From positions 1 to 64,000 of the forward strand of contig JAJKFJ010020786.1 of assembly GCA_027382625.1 (NCBI GenBank): a DNA stretch of 64,000 bases, given 5' to 3'. This DNA is from Tetmemena sp. SeJ-2015 (Eukaryota; Ciliophora; Spirotrichea; Sporadotrichida; Oxytrichidae). Below the pieces are notes generated by a model. The model ran no database searches and was not told the origin of the DNA. It saw only the letters and a list, made by a program, of their open reading frames with translations. Positions 46,859 to 58,753 of this stretch are shown one piece after another (the stretch's first letter is position 1; each line of letters starts with the position of its first letter). The translations under genes and the position numbers were made by a program.

Positions 46859-49800
46859 TCAAATCCCTCTTTTTATCTTTGAGATATTGTTGACTATGTA
46901 TGACGCTCTCTCTTCATCGTCACTATAAATATCCTCCTTTGCTCTTTACTTTTATTACTTTACGTAAACTATAATGATTATGAATTATACATTCAAACTC
47001 CATCTTATTTAACTTTTACTGTTGTTCATAGTTTTAGAGATACAACTTAAGTCTTTTATTTTCTGCCATCTTTGCATCCTCTTCAAACAACTACTTTTCA
47101 TTTCTTTTCAAGTTAAAGACACTTAGCTCTTCAAGATTAGCTTAGCTCTTGCTCTATTTCATTAAATTCAAAAGCTTTTTAATCATGATTTTCTTAGAAG
47201 ACTTATCTACTTAAGATCCATTTTTCTCAGCCTAATTTCTTTCCTTACTTGCTTCTTTTTAATCAAGAGTTTCAATTTAGCCTATTTTATTAAGGAATGG
47301 GGTCTTATTTTATGGCTTAGAATTTGAAAAGCGAGTATATTAGTTTTGTGGATCATCATAATTGTGAGGATTTTACTTTAAATTAGGAATTTAGGTTTGA
47401 GATTTATTCATTAACTACAATTTCCTAATCGACCCCTATTCTTATTTCTATTATTTCCTTGAACTATCTAAGATATATTAATATGTTGTATTTATAAAGA
47501 TTAGTCTAGCCTTTGAGTTTGAGTATTCGAGATGGTTATATTGCTATATCGCATTAAATTTTTTGACCTTAGATGGAGGTTGATATCCTTTCAAAGTACT
47601 GCTACTCTTAGTTAAAAATCCTTGCAACTTGAATCCATTTCTATGAATTTCTTTTCCTGAGTTATCTTCTAATTTTTCATCTTGGGTAGTTTATGATTAT
47701 TCAAATTAGAATTTATCTATTGACCTGTTTCTGAGAAGGTTAGAATCTGACTTTATATGCTTGAGTGTTAGTGGAGCTTAGAAGTTGTAATTTAATGCTT
47801 TTTATATATCCTGAGTTCCAGATGCTTTCATTTCCTTAATAAAGTCAAGGACTTTTTTATCTGGGCCGGAAATTTTGCAAAATTGTATTTAAAATTAAAT
47901 GGATTCTATTCTAGGAGAGGCTTGCTCGACCCCGTTAATGATGCTAATAGCTTTAGTTTCTCTCATTTTTTGTTCAATTTCTTCGTCGTAGTTTTTAATT
48001 AGCTACCTTAGATATATTTATTCTGCTCTTTTTTCAGGCGAGCCAAGCAGTTTTGCATTCAACTACAAAATCTGTTTTTCCTGCTTAATTTTTTATTGCA
48101 TCTTCTCAAAAACTTTAACAGATTTTCTAAACCATAAAAATTGTAACTTTAACTTAAAATGCTTACATTCCTGTTAGAACTTTGGCCTCCATTGAATTTT
48201 ATCCACTGAGATTGAGATCTTTGATACTTTCATTTAAAGGCTAGCTTTATTTCTTATCAACTGAAATGTTAGTCAGCTTCTTCGATTAAGTTAATTAGTC
48301 TTAAGGATTTTAGGAAGCAGGCGTCTGCTAAGTCTTTTTATCTTTATTCACTGAATTGGCGTCTTACTTCATTTAGGATCGCTCGCTCTCAATTCTAGCT
48401 TTCAGCCTTTAGAGAGACCTAAGTTACTGAGGTTATAAAACATGCTAAAAATGTTATTGATTTTAATCTTGCAGATTTTATTTCTCCTCCATCAAACTTT
48501 GATCCATTATCTTGTCCACATCTTTTATGTTTGGATTCAAACTGCTGAGTTACATAGGATAATAGTACGGTTTCTTATCTAGTACTTTTAAGTGCTGAGA
48601 TTTGAAATTGATTATTAATTCCATTCCTAAAATTTTACTTTACTTTACTTTACAAACTGCTGAGTTCACTAAGTTTCAGACCTGTCCCTCCAAGAAGAGA
48701 TATCTTGCTCAATAAATTACAAAATGAGTATAATAAAGATTGCTGTTTTTAATGTCTTAAGAGTAGTTGCCCATATTATGAACAGCCACACTTGAATCCA
48801 AAGACTTCAACTTGAGAATAGTCTTTCTCCGTTTAAAAAAGTTGCTCTCTTTTTGAATATCAATTATCGCTTTCTATTAGCTTTGCTTAATTACATCTCG
48901 CACTTTGAAAATAGTATCTGTGTGCAGCAGAGATATAAGCTCTATAATCTTAAACCGAGAACATAAAATGAAGCTCATTAAATTCTGCAACACTGTATCA
49001 TTCAGAGGCTTTCTGTCAAACACCTCATAAACTTATAGATGATGGAATAAATTTTTATAACTCATTCATTTGAACATAGTAATCAACTGCAGGCTTAGAA
49101 AACATGAAGAAAAGTCTTTGAAAGCAGTTGGCGTTTTCTATAAGTGCCAAGTGCTCAGTATTTAAATCTCCAAACTCAGAAATTTAATCTAAGATCTCAA
49201 TAGATTGATTGTTTTAAGCTAGCTATTGATTCAAGTAAAATTAAATAAAACTTAATCGAATATTAAAGTCTGGGTTTGTTTGAAATAGATCTTTAAGTTA
49301 AGATAAAAACTCCATTGAAGGTATTCTTTCATCACATAGCTAGGAGCTGTCCTCAAAATTCTCCAATGAAGAAAGTTCTTTAGAATACTCTAATCAAATT
49401 TTGTAAACTTCAAATGATAGTTCTTACCTTATAGAACAATTAGTCCAATTTATTATAGACTGAAGCAAATTTATTCAATTAGCTTATTGATTTTCATGCA
49501 TGTAGTTTTCTCAATATACTTAATCTTTACTGGCTCTTTTAACTGCAGTTTAGAGATTAGTCCATAAAGCTGTAGACCATTTAAAATTAAGATATAGCAT
49601 GAATAATTTTTCTCTATTGAGTTTCTATATTGCTCTATTATTAATTTCTCTTGATCTTTCACTGAATGGAACTGTGCAGTTTCAGTTTTCAGCAGAAAAG
49701 GATTAATCTCATAATATAATATAAGGGAATGTAAATATGAAAAAGGACTGACATGTTTATTTGCCTTCTTTATATCTAATTCCTTGTAGTATCTTTTTCT

Positions 49801-50152
49801 GGGTTGTTTCCCTTTAAGCATATTGTTATCCTAAATAGTTTAAAATCCTTTATCTCCACTGATCATATGAATATATAGGAAATAAAGAGGATAGAATTTT
49901 CATGTCATTGACTTGATCAAGTAAACTTATATCGTCCTAAAATGATGTATCAGTTAAAATAGGAGAAGTTTCTATGGATGGTTATCTCTTATCTTTTAAA
50001 TTGAGAGCAGAAGATTTTTTATTTGCATTGGAATTCTAAGGCAAGAAATTATCTAGCCCATAACTACTCTGATTGCTTTTTAATTTATTGATGTCTGTGC
50101 TCTTAAACTTCATTTAGTTCTTAGACTGAAGAAAAGGCAGTCTCTAACTCAT
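46859..50152 (-). CDS. Hypothetical Ser/Gln-rich protein
   Basis: A minus gene starts MSQRLPFLQSKNQMKFKSTD at 50152 and ends RASYIVNNISKIKRGI at TGA 46859-46861. Helical stretches (GNYSQDIKNSNLYYTHFVIY, LKLSELSSLNPNIKDVDKIM) alternate with low-complexity Ser/Gln/Lys. A 115-bp IES (48538-48652) with a 14-bp pointer is clearly resolved; others remain. It converges on the Cys-rich membrane protein gene with 128 bp between stops. No domain was recognised, although the first half has the helical look of ARM/HEAT-type repeats. Confidence 0.5.
48538..48652 (-). mobile_element. Repeated IES, copy 1 (115 bp, 14-bp pointer)
   Basis: The repeat AACTCAGCAGTTTG (minus strand) lies at 48653-48666 and 48538-48551. 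Deleting one copy plus the insert gives GGTGLKLSELSSLNPNIKDV in frame. The insert begins with a (GTAAA)n run, continues TTTTAGGAATGGAATTAATA and ends near TATTATCCT. The same sequence, diverged, recurs as the IES at 54201-54320 in the other orientation, so this is a repetitive, presumably once-mobile, eliminated element. Confidence 0.85.
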
Positions 50153-50908
50153 CGATTCATTTTTATGGATTGAGCTAGACTAGTCTCATAATTTTAAATA
50201 AATATTAATTAAAATAAAATTGCATTATGCCTCGATAAGAATGAGTATTGGTGAAAATTTTCTGTTTTTTGATCGGAGTGAGATATTCCATTTAAGATTA
50301 TAATAGATTTTGGATTGAGATATAAATTAATTATTTCAGAATATTAATCATCATTATTCTTTATTATTCTATCTGAAATAGAGAGATTGACAAATAAATC
50401 TTGATTAGGAAATTATTCAACTTTATTTAGGATGATTGTAATCTATAAAACTTTTTTTCAAAATCTAAACTGCTAATCTGCGGCACTTATGCGAGTCTTA
50501 ACTGCAGTTAGTTTTGTCTTTTTACTAATCCAGTATTCATCATCCTCCTAATGCAAAATAAATTTAGCATAAGTCGTTTTAGGAATGGATCTACCTCTTT
50601 AGAGCTTACTTTACTCAAAATTATTTAAAATTATAATAAGAATTTTTTTCAACACAGATTTGTCACTTGGTTTGAATTATACCATTTATAATAATTGCGA
50701 GTAAATAATAAATAGTGGAAGTTCAATCAGTAATAAAATTTCTATTCAATGTATCTTAAATATTTTTAAATTCAGATAAAATACATACATATCATATTAA
50801 ATTAGTGGCTAATAGAGAAGTTAATTAGATTTCTATCGATAAGCAAAGTTTATAAAATGTATGCAAGTAGAAAATATTTTGTGATAAATAAAAGGATCAT
50901 TCAGAAAA
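50153..50908. other. Intergenic region
   Basis: About 750 bp of AT-rich DNA lies between two minus-strand genes. I see no conserved frame. It should contain the promoter of the gene starting at 50152 and the 3' flank of the one ending at 50909. Confidence 0.45.
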
Positions 50909-53900
50909 TCAAAAAAATGAGGACGAGCTAGTCTATCCTAACTTTTCAAAAGAGAGCTGCGAAAACATAGGCGCTATGATTATTAGAGTCTTCGAGCTTC
51001 TAGTATTCTGATCAAAGAGACTTCTGTTTCCAGTAGCCAAAGATGAATTTCTCTCTTTTTGAAAATACTCTACCCTAATTTCCTTCATGCCTGGGTAAAT
51101 TAACTTACTTTTAAAATATCTTAATAGAATTTTAATATTTCTATTTGTACGTAATGGATTTTCATTTTAATTATAAATAGATTAAACCATTCTTAATTGA
51201 GATGTTGCTTTCCTTGAGACAGATCCACTTACATATGTTCTTGTTACAATATCCGATGAAGACCCTTTTTGATAAAAATTATAAACTGTAACTAAATTAT
51301 CATTATATTTGAAAAATTTTAGTTGTAAACAACAGATGCAGATGAGTGCTGTCCATTTTTCTTATGAATTGAGTATTACTTGGATAACTATTAGGTCTCT
51401 AGATATTGGCCATGAGCTCCACTTGCTCCAATAAGTCCATTATATGCCTAGGGAGCATTAGCATTTTTGCTATCACTAGCCATTTGAGGTTCTAGGTTAA
51501 GCTTTCTTTGTATGGTTATATCCTACTCTGCATCAAATACTGATAGTGACCCTTCTATTGATTGATAAACAAAAATTTAATCTTCACTGTCACTCACAAA
51601 ATTGAGACCGTCATCATATTAACCGATGTTCTCTTAATTTGAGTTATAAATTTCAAAAGATAAATTTATGAGCTGTAGTTAGCATATCTTGAATCGATTT
51701 GAGAATTATTTTAACTGGTATTCAGGTAGTTAGAATTTTTTCCGCTATATAGTGTATAATTTTATCCCTCATCATTGCTCTTTAGCATGATGCTATCAAA
51801 TACATTGTGTCCATGATGCTAATGCTAATTTTAGAGATGATGAAGGAACAAAAATAAAAAGTGATTATTCTAAACATATTTGACTCCGACATATGGACTG
51901 GGCCTCCTGTGGATATCGGCATTGAGAGAAGCTTTTATTAGCTGCCGCCTACTGATCCGTTTACATTCAATTAGTAATTGCTACCTGCAAGCACATCTTA
52001 GCTTAACTGAGCGTGAGGTTAGTGAGCTAATAAAAACCTCTAGCTTTGGCTAACTGATTTTTTATCTGATTGCATAGTCATCTGATTTATTAATATTCTC
52101 ATAGGAGTTTCGTTCACTTTAGTAAAATCAAAGTCACTTTTCTCGCTTATTTGCTGCTCTTAAGCGAAATCATCTATTTCTTCTTGCTGAACTGGAGTGT
52201 GGATATACAAATTTACGTCTGAAGACTTTAAAGAGGATTTTTATGCCTCATCATCATAGTCTGAATCAGATTCTTATATCATAAATAAAATAATTATCTT
52301 AAATGGTCCTCTTTGAAGAGGGATTGTCATTATTTACGAATTAAGATGTTTTCCTCTCCTTTGGTCTTTTCTTTCGTCTCTTGGATTTATTTGCAAAATT
52401 AGATTTGGGATTCAACTAATCGTTAGATTTAGATATTGATTACACACTTCCCATTACGCCACTAGAGTTCTGATTAGCAAAATTCAATGACTGATAAAGA
52501 AAACTTTGCTATTCATTGCCATTATGACCCCCGAAAGATATCGATTTATTTTCAGATTGGTTGTGATTCTTGGTATTTTAGCTTACTAGTCCAAAATTTG
52601 CTGTTAGAGCCACTGTCAACGAACTTTCTTTTGGAACTTAGGGATTTAAAGTTAAAATACTTAACGAAAGCAATAGGATTGTTCTTCTTAATTTTATTGG
52701 CAACCTCTTACAAATTATTCTGAGGCTTTTCAAAGAATCCGATATTTTCCTCCTTCTTGATTAGCGACATCGAACTCTTAATAGAGACCTTAACTTTCTT
52801 GAGAGTGTCTTTAAGTTCTCTTAAATGCTGCTTGTATGGATTTAAGCTGGATTAGCTTCTTTACTAATGAGAGTTACTCGAAGTGACGGGAAACTATTTA
52901 TTCTCAGAGAAAGCTCTCTTTCTTCTCTAGTGTTTAGTATTTTACTGTGGACTACTGTTTAGCAAGTCACTCATTTTGGAATTTCTCAATGGATGCAAAG
53001 TTATTTATAATCAATCTTTAATCTTATGATTAAAGTATTGAGGCTGTTAAGATGCTGATAATTATTATTTTGAAACTTATTAAATGAGGACACATGCGAA
53101 ATTCCATAGTTTTGTGGATCTAAGGTGCTCGTACTCTTTGTGAACACCAGATTCTGCAAGTCACCAGTCATTTGCTGATTACTCTAATAAAGTCCAGTTG
53201 CTCTTCCTCCCTGACTCTATAAGGGATTAGCCGAGAGGTTGTTTAAAGTCTGGTTTGTCATTTTCTTTCCCGAATCATTATTCTTCCCTTCAGAAGAGAT
53301 AGAGAAAATATCTTTCATAAGGGAAATAAAAAATTTAGAGTTACGATTCAAAACTTGAGGTTGCCGAGCAGTTGATTCGAAAAAGGCTGATGGCAAGTTT
53401 TTATTTGAGAAGATGCTATGATAGTTGAATGACTTATTAAGAGAGGAGTTATCTAAGTCCTGGAATACAAATGAGGAAGGATTGTTCTAGTCATCAAAGG
53501 GATCGTCGAAAATATTGATTTTGGGTAAAGTGTTGGTGTTTCTTCTTTAAGCTCCCCCATCAATTTGAGATCTGAGTGAAGAGTTCTCTTTCATAGTCAG
53601 AGACTTATTGGTGTTAAGTTTAGATGGATGCCTCCCACTACTTCGGTGATTGGAAGTTTTGCTATCAGTGCGCACAGATGGATTTTCCTTGCCTATTATA
53701 GGGAGATTTAAGGATGACTATTTCTATGGTTGTTTTATTGGAATATCTATCTTAATAAATAAAGTAATAAATCTTCTCAAAGTTTTCCTATGCATCAGGT
53801 TCCTCATGATCCTCAATGATTTTTACTTCTGGCAGCAAATCTACTTGCTCAGTTACATTGAATTCCTAAATAAAGCTTTCTTCACTCTCAGAGTCTGGCT

Positions 53901-55213
53901 CACTTATTATAGATTTCTCAAGGAAAGATGAAGTCTGAGTAAAAACTGGGAAATGGTGGGAAAATAATTAATTTCAATGCTAAATTTAATGAATGCTATT
54001 GCTTTTCATCAATCTATGTCGACTGCTATCTCTCTGTTTGTTTATTTAAGTTAATGACAATCTTTGGAGGTTTTGCTAGAGGATCTGTTCCTTCTATTTA
54101 GATATTCTCTGTAGTATAGTTTTGAAAGTTAATAGGATGAGGTGACTTTTGCGCAATTGGAATATTGAGAAACTTATCTGATCGTTTCTTTGAGGCAAGG
54201 ATAACTAATATAAAGGAAGTAAAGTAAAGTAAAGTAAAATATTAGGAATATAATTAATAATCAATTTCAAAAATCAGAACTTTCGTACTGTCTAGAGAAA
54301 TCAGTTATTATCCTAAGTAAATAACTAATTTAAAAGATTAAAAGTCTCAGAAAACTTACAAGTATTCAAGATGTATTCATAAAAACATAAAAAATATGAG
54401 AACACTTAAATTCAAATTCCTGCTCTTTGGAGGTGTCAAATCTCTTTTGTTAATTATATATCTAGAACTTTTTGAGACATTAAGTTCCTTCAACTTTCTA
54501 TCTTAAGTTTTTATTTTACCAAGATGTTGAGAGATCATCCTTCTCAACGAAAGTTATGATTTATCTATCATCTTTGCTTGGTGAATTCTTCTGTGTTATA
54601 CTTTTTCGAGTATCCGCTCTTTTAATAACATAAATTCTTTAAATGTACTTTGATTAAAAAAATTAATGAGAGTGTGATTTCTAACTGCAGGCTAGAAATT
54701 AAACCTTTCAGCGAATTTTAACTTATCTGCGTCTTTAATAGCTTACTTATCTTAGTTTGTAAATTTTTATTGCTTCTTCACCAGTAAGCTTGGTTTCCCT
54801 TTGCTGGTCTCATCCATATCTAGAAAACTTTTGTCTTAAGTGTAATTTATTCCATATTTGCTAGGAGAAGAAGCTTTAGTATTAGCTAATAGCTCTTTCT
54901 ATTAAGCTTTGAAAAATTGCTTGTTCTCGTTTAATTTTTACTGTTTCGCACTTGCAAATTTAAAATAAAAAAATGCATTTTGGTCTCTGAAGCTTAGATA
55001 ATTATCCTAGTTCTAAGGTTAATACTTCTTTTCTTTTTAGGAAATTAAGAATTAGTAGCTTTCTTTATCCTGTTAATTGAGTTGTTGAAACTGCGTCTTT
55101 CTGCCTCCTTTTTAATTATACTCACTTAATTCAAAGGTCTTATTGAAAATTCCCTCTTCTTTTGTTCTTCTTTTTTAATTATTATCATCCTTATGAGTTA
55201 TTTATTAATTCAT
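50909..55213 (-). CDS. Large Gln/Asn/Ser-rich hypothetical protein
   Basis: A minus gene starts MNQQITHKDDNNQKRRTKEE at 55213 and ends SQLSFEKLGQTSSSSFF at TGA 50909-50911. Segments include NYLSFRDQNAFFYFKFASAK, KLKFAERFNFQPAVRNHTLI, NFQSFKLVILASKKRSDKF, a basic patch NKSKRRKKRPKERKTSQF and GGSQQKLLSMPISTGGPVHM. It is interrupted by several inserts, including the repeated IES at 54201-54320. No domain was recognised. The basic patch could serve nuclear import, but this is a guess. Confidence 0.5.
54201..54320 (+). mobile_element. Repeated IES, copy 2 (120 bp, 9-bp pointer)
   Basis: ATAACTAAT lies at 54201-54209 and 54321-54329. Excision joins the minus-strand frame NFQSFKLVILASKKRSDKF. The insert reads (GTAAA)n, then ATATTAGGAATATAATTAAT, then TTATTATCCTAAG. 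It aligns along nearly its whole length with the IES at 48538-48652 (strongest over the first 55 bp), in opposite orientation and with an unrelated pointer. Confidence 0.85.
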
Positions 55214-55649
55214 AATATAAATGCAACAAATTTGATATATTCATTATGAGTATTGGGGGAGTTACGCTTGGATTAAATCTGCGATTGGATTTTTTATTTT
55301 AGGACAGAATAGTTTTAGATCTACTGCTCGATTCCTTATCGTTCTCGATCATTTATTTTCATGTAATGTTTTGAATTTTAGGCTTTATTATGGCCAAAGC
55401 TTCGATCATCTCCTTATTTGTGGGATAAATCAGGTTAATTTTATTAATTTTTGTCATAAAATTTATTTATTTTTTCTTAATATTATTATTCTAGAAAAGT
55501 TAGCTGCTCTCCATATTCTTATAATGAAATTAATAAGGAAAATTAAGCTTTTAAAATGAGATTTTTAAGTTTTTGTGTATATATTTAAGCACGATAAGTC
55601 TAAACTAATAAATATAAACTAGAATTCATGATAAAAAAAAATATATGTT
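55214..55649. other. Intergenic region, no gene recognised
   Basis: Very AT-rich DNA upstream of the minus gene starting at 55213. The 62-codon + strand frame here has no recognisable feature. Confidence 0.4.
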
Positions 55650-57052
55650 TCTTAATAAATTTTTGTAATATTATTAATTTTTATGAGCCTTGGTTTATTA
55701 ATGTCTTCTCGCAAAAGTCTGATTGCTACTAGATGTTAAACTTTAAGAGAGCAATTAGTTTCTCCGTCTTGCTTATTCTTCATTGTTTTTATTCTCTAAA
55801 TATCTTTGGTCACTTGACTCAGTTTGACTCTAGTATTTCTTCTTATGATTGGATATTGAAGGCAAAGAATGGAATTTTTCGGTAATTGAATCTTCAATCG
55901 ATTTTATCATTTCAAATTGAGTTAAGGGTTTGGAAGGTTTCAGTATTCCCTTTTTAGCAGGACTGGGAATATTTTATCTACTCAACTTTGAATATGTCTA
56001 TTGTACTTGGCTGATGAAATCCTTGCTAGATTTATCTTTCGTTAGTCCCTGATTATTTTCTTTCCCTATGATTTAAGGATTATTTTATAGGCCAAGCTTT
56101 GTTTGTTGGTTATTCGGATTAGCCAGATTTTATTTTTGAATCTTATAGCTTTTGCTTCTTCATAAAAATAATAATCATTATTTATATCTCTCAGGTAATA
56201 TGTGCTCACTTTCAAGGTCATCCTTATTGGAGGAACTAAGTTTTTAAAAGAATTGATGATTTTGAGAGGAGGATCTTTTCTTAATCTTTCTTTTATCTAT
56301 ATTATTGCTTTCCCGTTCTGCTCTGGGAGAAGAATTGCTAGAACTATCTTATTTTAGCTTTTTAACATTTTTATTACAGAATTAAAATGTATTTGAAAAT
56401 ATAAAATATCTAACTATTTGATTGATAGAAGGAGATGGTTGTTAATTTTAAGTTTGTGCAGGGTTAAAATGATTGAAATTTTTCGTACTTCTTTTCATAA
56501 GCAACAGCAAGTTTCTCTTTGAGTGGACAGGTGACTCTCTGTGGATGCTGCTATTATAAAAATTGCATTAAATAAAATGGTCTTTATAATATAATTAACT
56601 TCTGTAATAGAGTCATCTATTTGTTTTTGATATTTGAGTTCCTCAAGCAGTCTATTTCTCTTTTTCTTGCCACTTGAGTTTTCATCTAAGATAGGATAAA
56701 AGTCAGTTTGATTGTTGCTCTGCGTCTTCTGCACTCACTCTCTCTTCTACTTATTCTTAAGTTGCTTATATAAGTCAAATAAAATATCTACATTGTTATT
56801 TAGCTTGGTGTCAGTTATTTCTTAATTGTAAGTGTATAGCTCTTGCGATGCACCGTTCTTTAATGTGATAGATTAACGGTTGAGAGTGATGCGTTTAGCA
56901 GTTGTCTCAAATCTGCTAGTTTCTTCATTCACATTGCCATACACCATTTTTAATTGATAAGAAACAAAAACATTATGAACTTAAATTTGGAGTTTTGAGC
57001 TGGCTATGTTGTTAATTTTGTAAATTGTGGCCTTCGAGCTCTGGCAACCCAT
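55650..57052 (-). CDS. Hypothetical protein with MGC lipidation motif
   Basis: A minus gene starts MGCQSSKATIYKINNIASSK, where Gly2 and Cys3 fit dual myristoylation and palmitoylation. It continues MVYGNVNEETSRFETTAKRI and LKNGASQELYTYNQEITD. A charged region (SGKKKRNRLLEELKYQKQID) and further Ser/Lys-rich sequence follow. An in-frame TGA near 56735 (KQKRE to VQKTQSNNQT) implies a small IES. The 3' end is uncertain; the last coding-like sequence is around 55650-55760. It resembles small membrane-anchored adaptor proteins of ciliates but has no named family. Confidence 0.5.
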
Positions 57053-57439
57053 TAAAAAATTTTTACTATAATTTAAAATATCTATATATCGTCAGCTCAT
57101 TATGCATCATCGTAAAATTAAATTTCACCATTTATATTATGCAAGTTAATTTGCTGAGGCAAAACTATAACATTAAATTCTTAAGTCAATTTAATGTCTT
57201 TTAAAAGTATTCTCTACTTAAAGCTGATTAATTCGCTGCTTCAGGGAGAACTTAAAAGGTCAGATTTTTATCCTGGCATGTAATTATATTTCTCTAACTA
57301 TAGATAATGCAGTGATAAAAATAAACTTGATTGAAAATTGATATATGAAAAACACAAATACGCATTTAAGTAAAAATTACATTGACTAGCTAGCTTTCTC
57401 ACATTGTTACGAGTTGTTTCTTTTTAATCTTAGATAGTT
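57053..57439. other. Intergenic region between two minus-strand genes
   Basis: AT-rich DNA that should hold the promoter of the MGC-motif gene. Weak open frames only. Confidence 0.4.
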
Positions 57440-58137
57440 TCAGTCGTCCTCTTTATTGTAGTCCTCATCGAAAACACAAACATCATCAAAAGTATTATGA
57501 AACTAATTATGATTGGAATTAAGAATTATACTAAAAAATATGTAGATATAGCCCTCAGCTCTCCTGCACGCCATGAAAGCAATAAAAGAGTGGTACGATC
57601 CAGGAATAAACAGAATACTCTAAATTCACAAAAGATGTATTCATTTTAATTACTGCCTAGTATGAACAATTCGTAAGCTTGCATAAACCCTTCTTCAATA
57701 GTTTTCTGTGCTCCAAGAAGTAGAAAGATTAATCCACCCAGTAAAAACAAGAAAGCCTAAGTATCTTCAGCTACAAAATAATTCTTACAACCACGATAGT
57801 CTTGTATAATTATAAGAGAATTGATATAATTTATTGTATGGGATTTTCTCTCTGTAGAAAGGATTAGGTGGAACATTTTAGTGGAATCTTCTGCTCATAT
57901 TTCTAAGTGCATCATAAGTGAGTGGGGCCCCTCCTCTCCCTTGCCTTCTCTGTTAATCAGCTTGGCGTTGCTTCTCCTCGTATTATCTTTGAATATCGTT
58001 GTCCGAGTCGAATGAATCATTGAGCTCTGTAGATTTTACTTCTTCCTCTTCTTCTTAAATAAATACGCGTTATATTTATGTAATAATTTAAATTCTTCCT
58101 CGGTTGGGGTTTTTCCGTATGGCTTTCTTTTTTCCAT
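57440..58137 (-). CDS. TMEM230/TMEM134-like small membrane protein
   Basis: The gene starts MEKRKPYGKTPTEEEFKLLH. An acidic and then Gln/Arg-rich stretch follows (NDIQRQYEEKQRQADQQ), then NPFYREKIPYKTIVVAFLFL, a first membrane helix LLGGLIFLLLGAQ, a loop KTIEEGFMQAYELFI, a second helix LFIPGSYHSFIAFMACRRAE, and GYIY with an acidic tail FDDVCVFDEDYNKEDD before TGA 57440-57442. The PYKT-helix-LGG / PGxYHxxIAxxAxxG / DD-F-D pattern is that of the TMEM230 family, which acts on secretory and synaptic-type vesicles in animals. A 32-bp intron, an ATAC-bounded IES and further inserts (near 58070 and 57640) were removed by inspection. The family call rests on remembered pattern, not a search. Confidence 0.65.
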
Positions 58138-58453
58138 GTTATTTCTATAATTAATTAAATAATCTATTGAATTAAACTATCTAGAAATCTCCCAAAAAGG
58201 TAAAATAATTTTATAATTTCAAATTTATTTTTAGGAGTGGATTTAAAAGATGAAAAACAATAAAAAGAAAAAGTCAAGTTTTGGGTCAAATGTAGTCCTC
58301 CTTTTTAACAAAAAGTAATCATGAATATGAAACTACTAAATACTTTCTCTATATTTAGTACTTTTTTAGTTATTTTCTATTTCTAACTCATGTTTTAGTT
58401 ACTAACATAATAAAAGGGGAGGAGTTTAAACAACAGAAGAAGACATCGTTTAA
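58138..58453. promoter_or_regulatory. Region upstream of the TMEM230-like gene and the lone channel segment
   Basis: About 315 bp of AT-rich DNA lies between divergent starts. In the assembled chromosomes it would supply the 5' ends of both genes. No specific element was recognised. Confidence 0.4.
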
Positions 58454-58753
58454 ATGAAATAGTTTGTTTAAATATGTTTAGATGTTTAAATTTGGATTGT
58501 GGATGACTTTGATGATGAGCAAGCGCACAGCTAGGTGCCTGCTGCTATTTCCTTTAGTAAAAAGCTTCAGAAATTCGTGAACAGCAATCAAGTCTCTCTC
58601 CCTCTCGATGCGATGAACTGTATTCTAAGCGTTGTTCTCGCAAGCTTATACATATACTCAACTTTTGATCCTCTTAATTTCGCGAAGAAACAATGGACTC
58701 ACTGGTATCCAGTCTTTCTCATGATAGCACACATCTATTTCCTAATTGAGTAC
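58454..58753 (+). CDS. First MDS of the BK-type potassium channel (S1-S2), 32 kb from the rest
   Basis: The frame opens MKQFVQICLDVQIWIVDDF, passes DDEQAHSQVPAAISFSKKLQ, then S1 (DAMNCILSVVLASLYIYSTF) and S2 (WYPVFLMIAHIYFLIEY). It ends in CTAATTGAGTAC (58742-58753), which recurs at 26687-26698 at the start of the segment reading LLRLMTTKN and IDILTIFP (S2-S3). The join keeps frame and supplies exactly the helices missing from the main locus. Beyond 58753 the + frame loses channel character. It lies between two minus-strand genes, so other genes separate the channel's pieces. Confidence 0.85.

Noticed and set aside
48580..48624. Gene start MELIINFKSQ on the minus strand, and a matching start-lacking copy at 54240
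   Set aside because: Both lie inside pointer-bounded IESs that are homologous to each other. The frame is read better by removing them, so this is repeated eliminated DNA and not a gene pair.
53650..53931. A 93-codon + strand frame with hydrophobic stretches
   Set aside because: It is antisense to the Gln/Ser-rich minus-strand gene at 50909-55213, and hydrophobic composition is expected opposite AT-rich polar codons.
48580..54290. A 5.7-kb transposon bounded by the inverted (TTTAC)n repeats at 48.6 and 54.2 kb
   Set aside because: Each repeat is a complete 115-120 bp IES with its own pointers in its own gene, and the DNA between encodes ordinary genes with no transposase.
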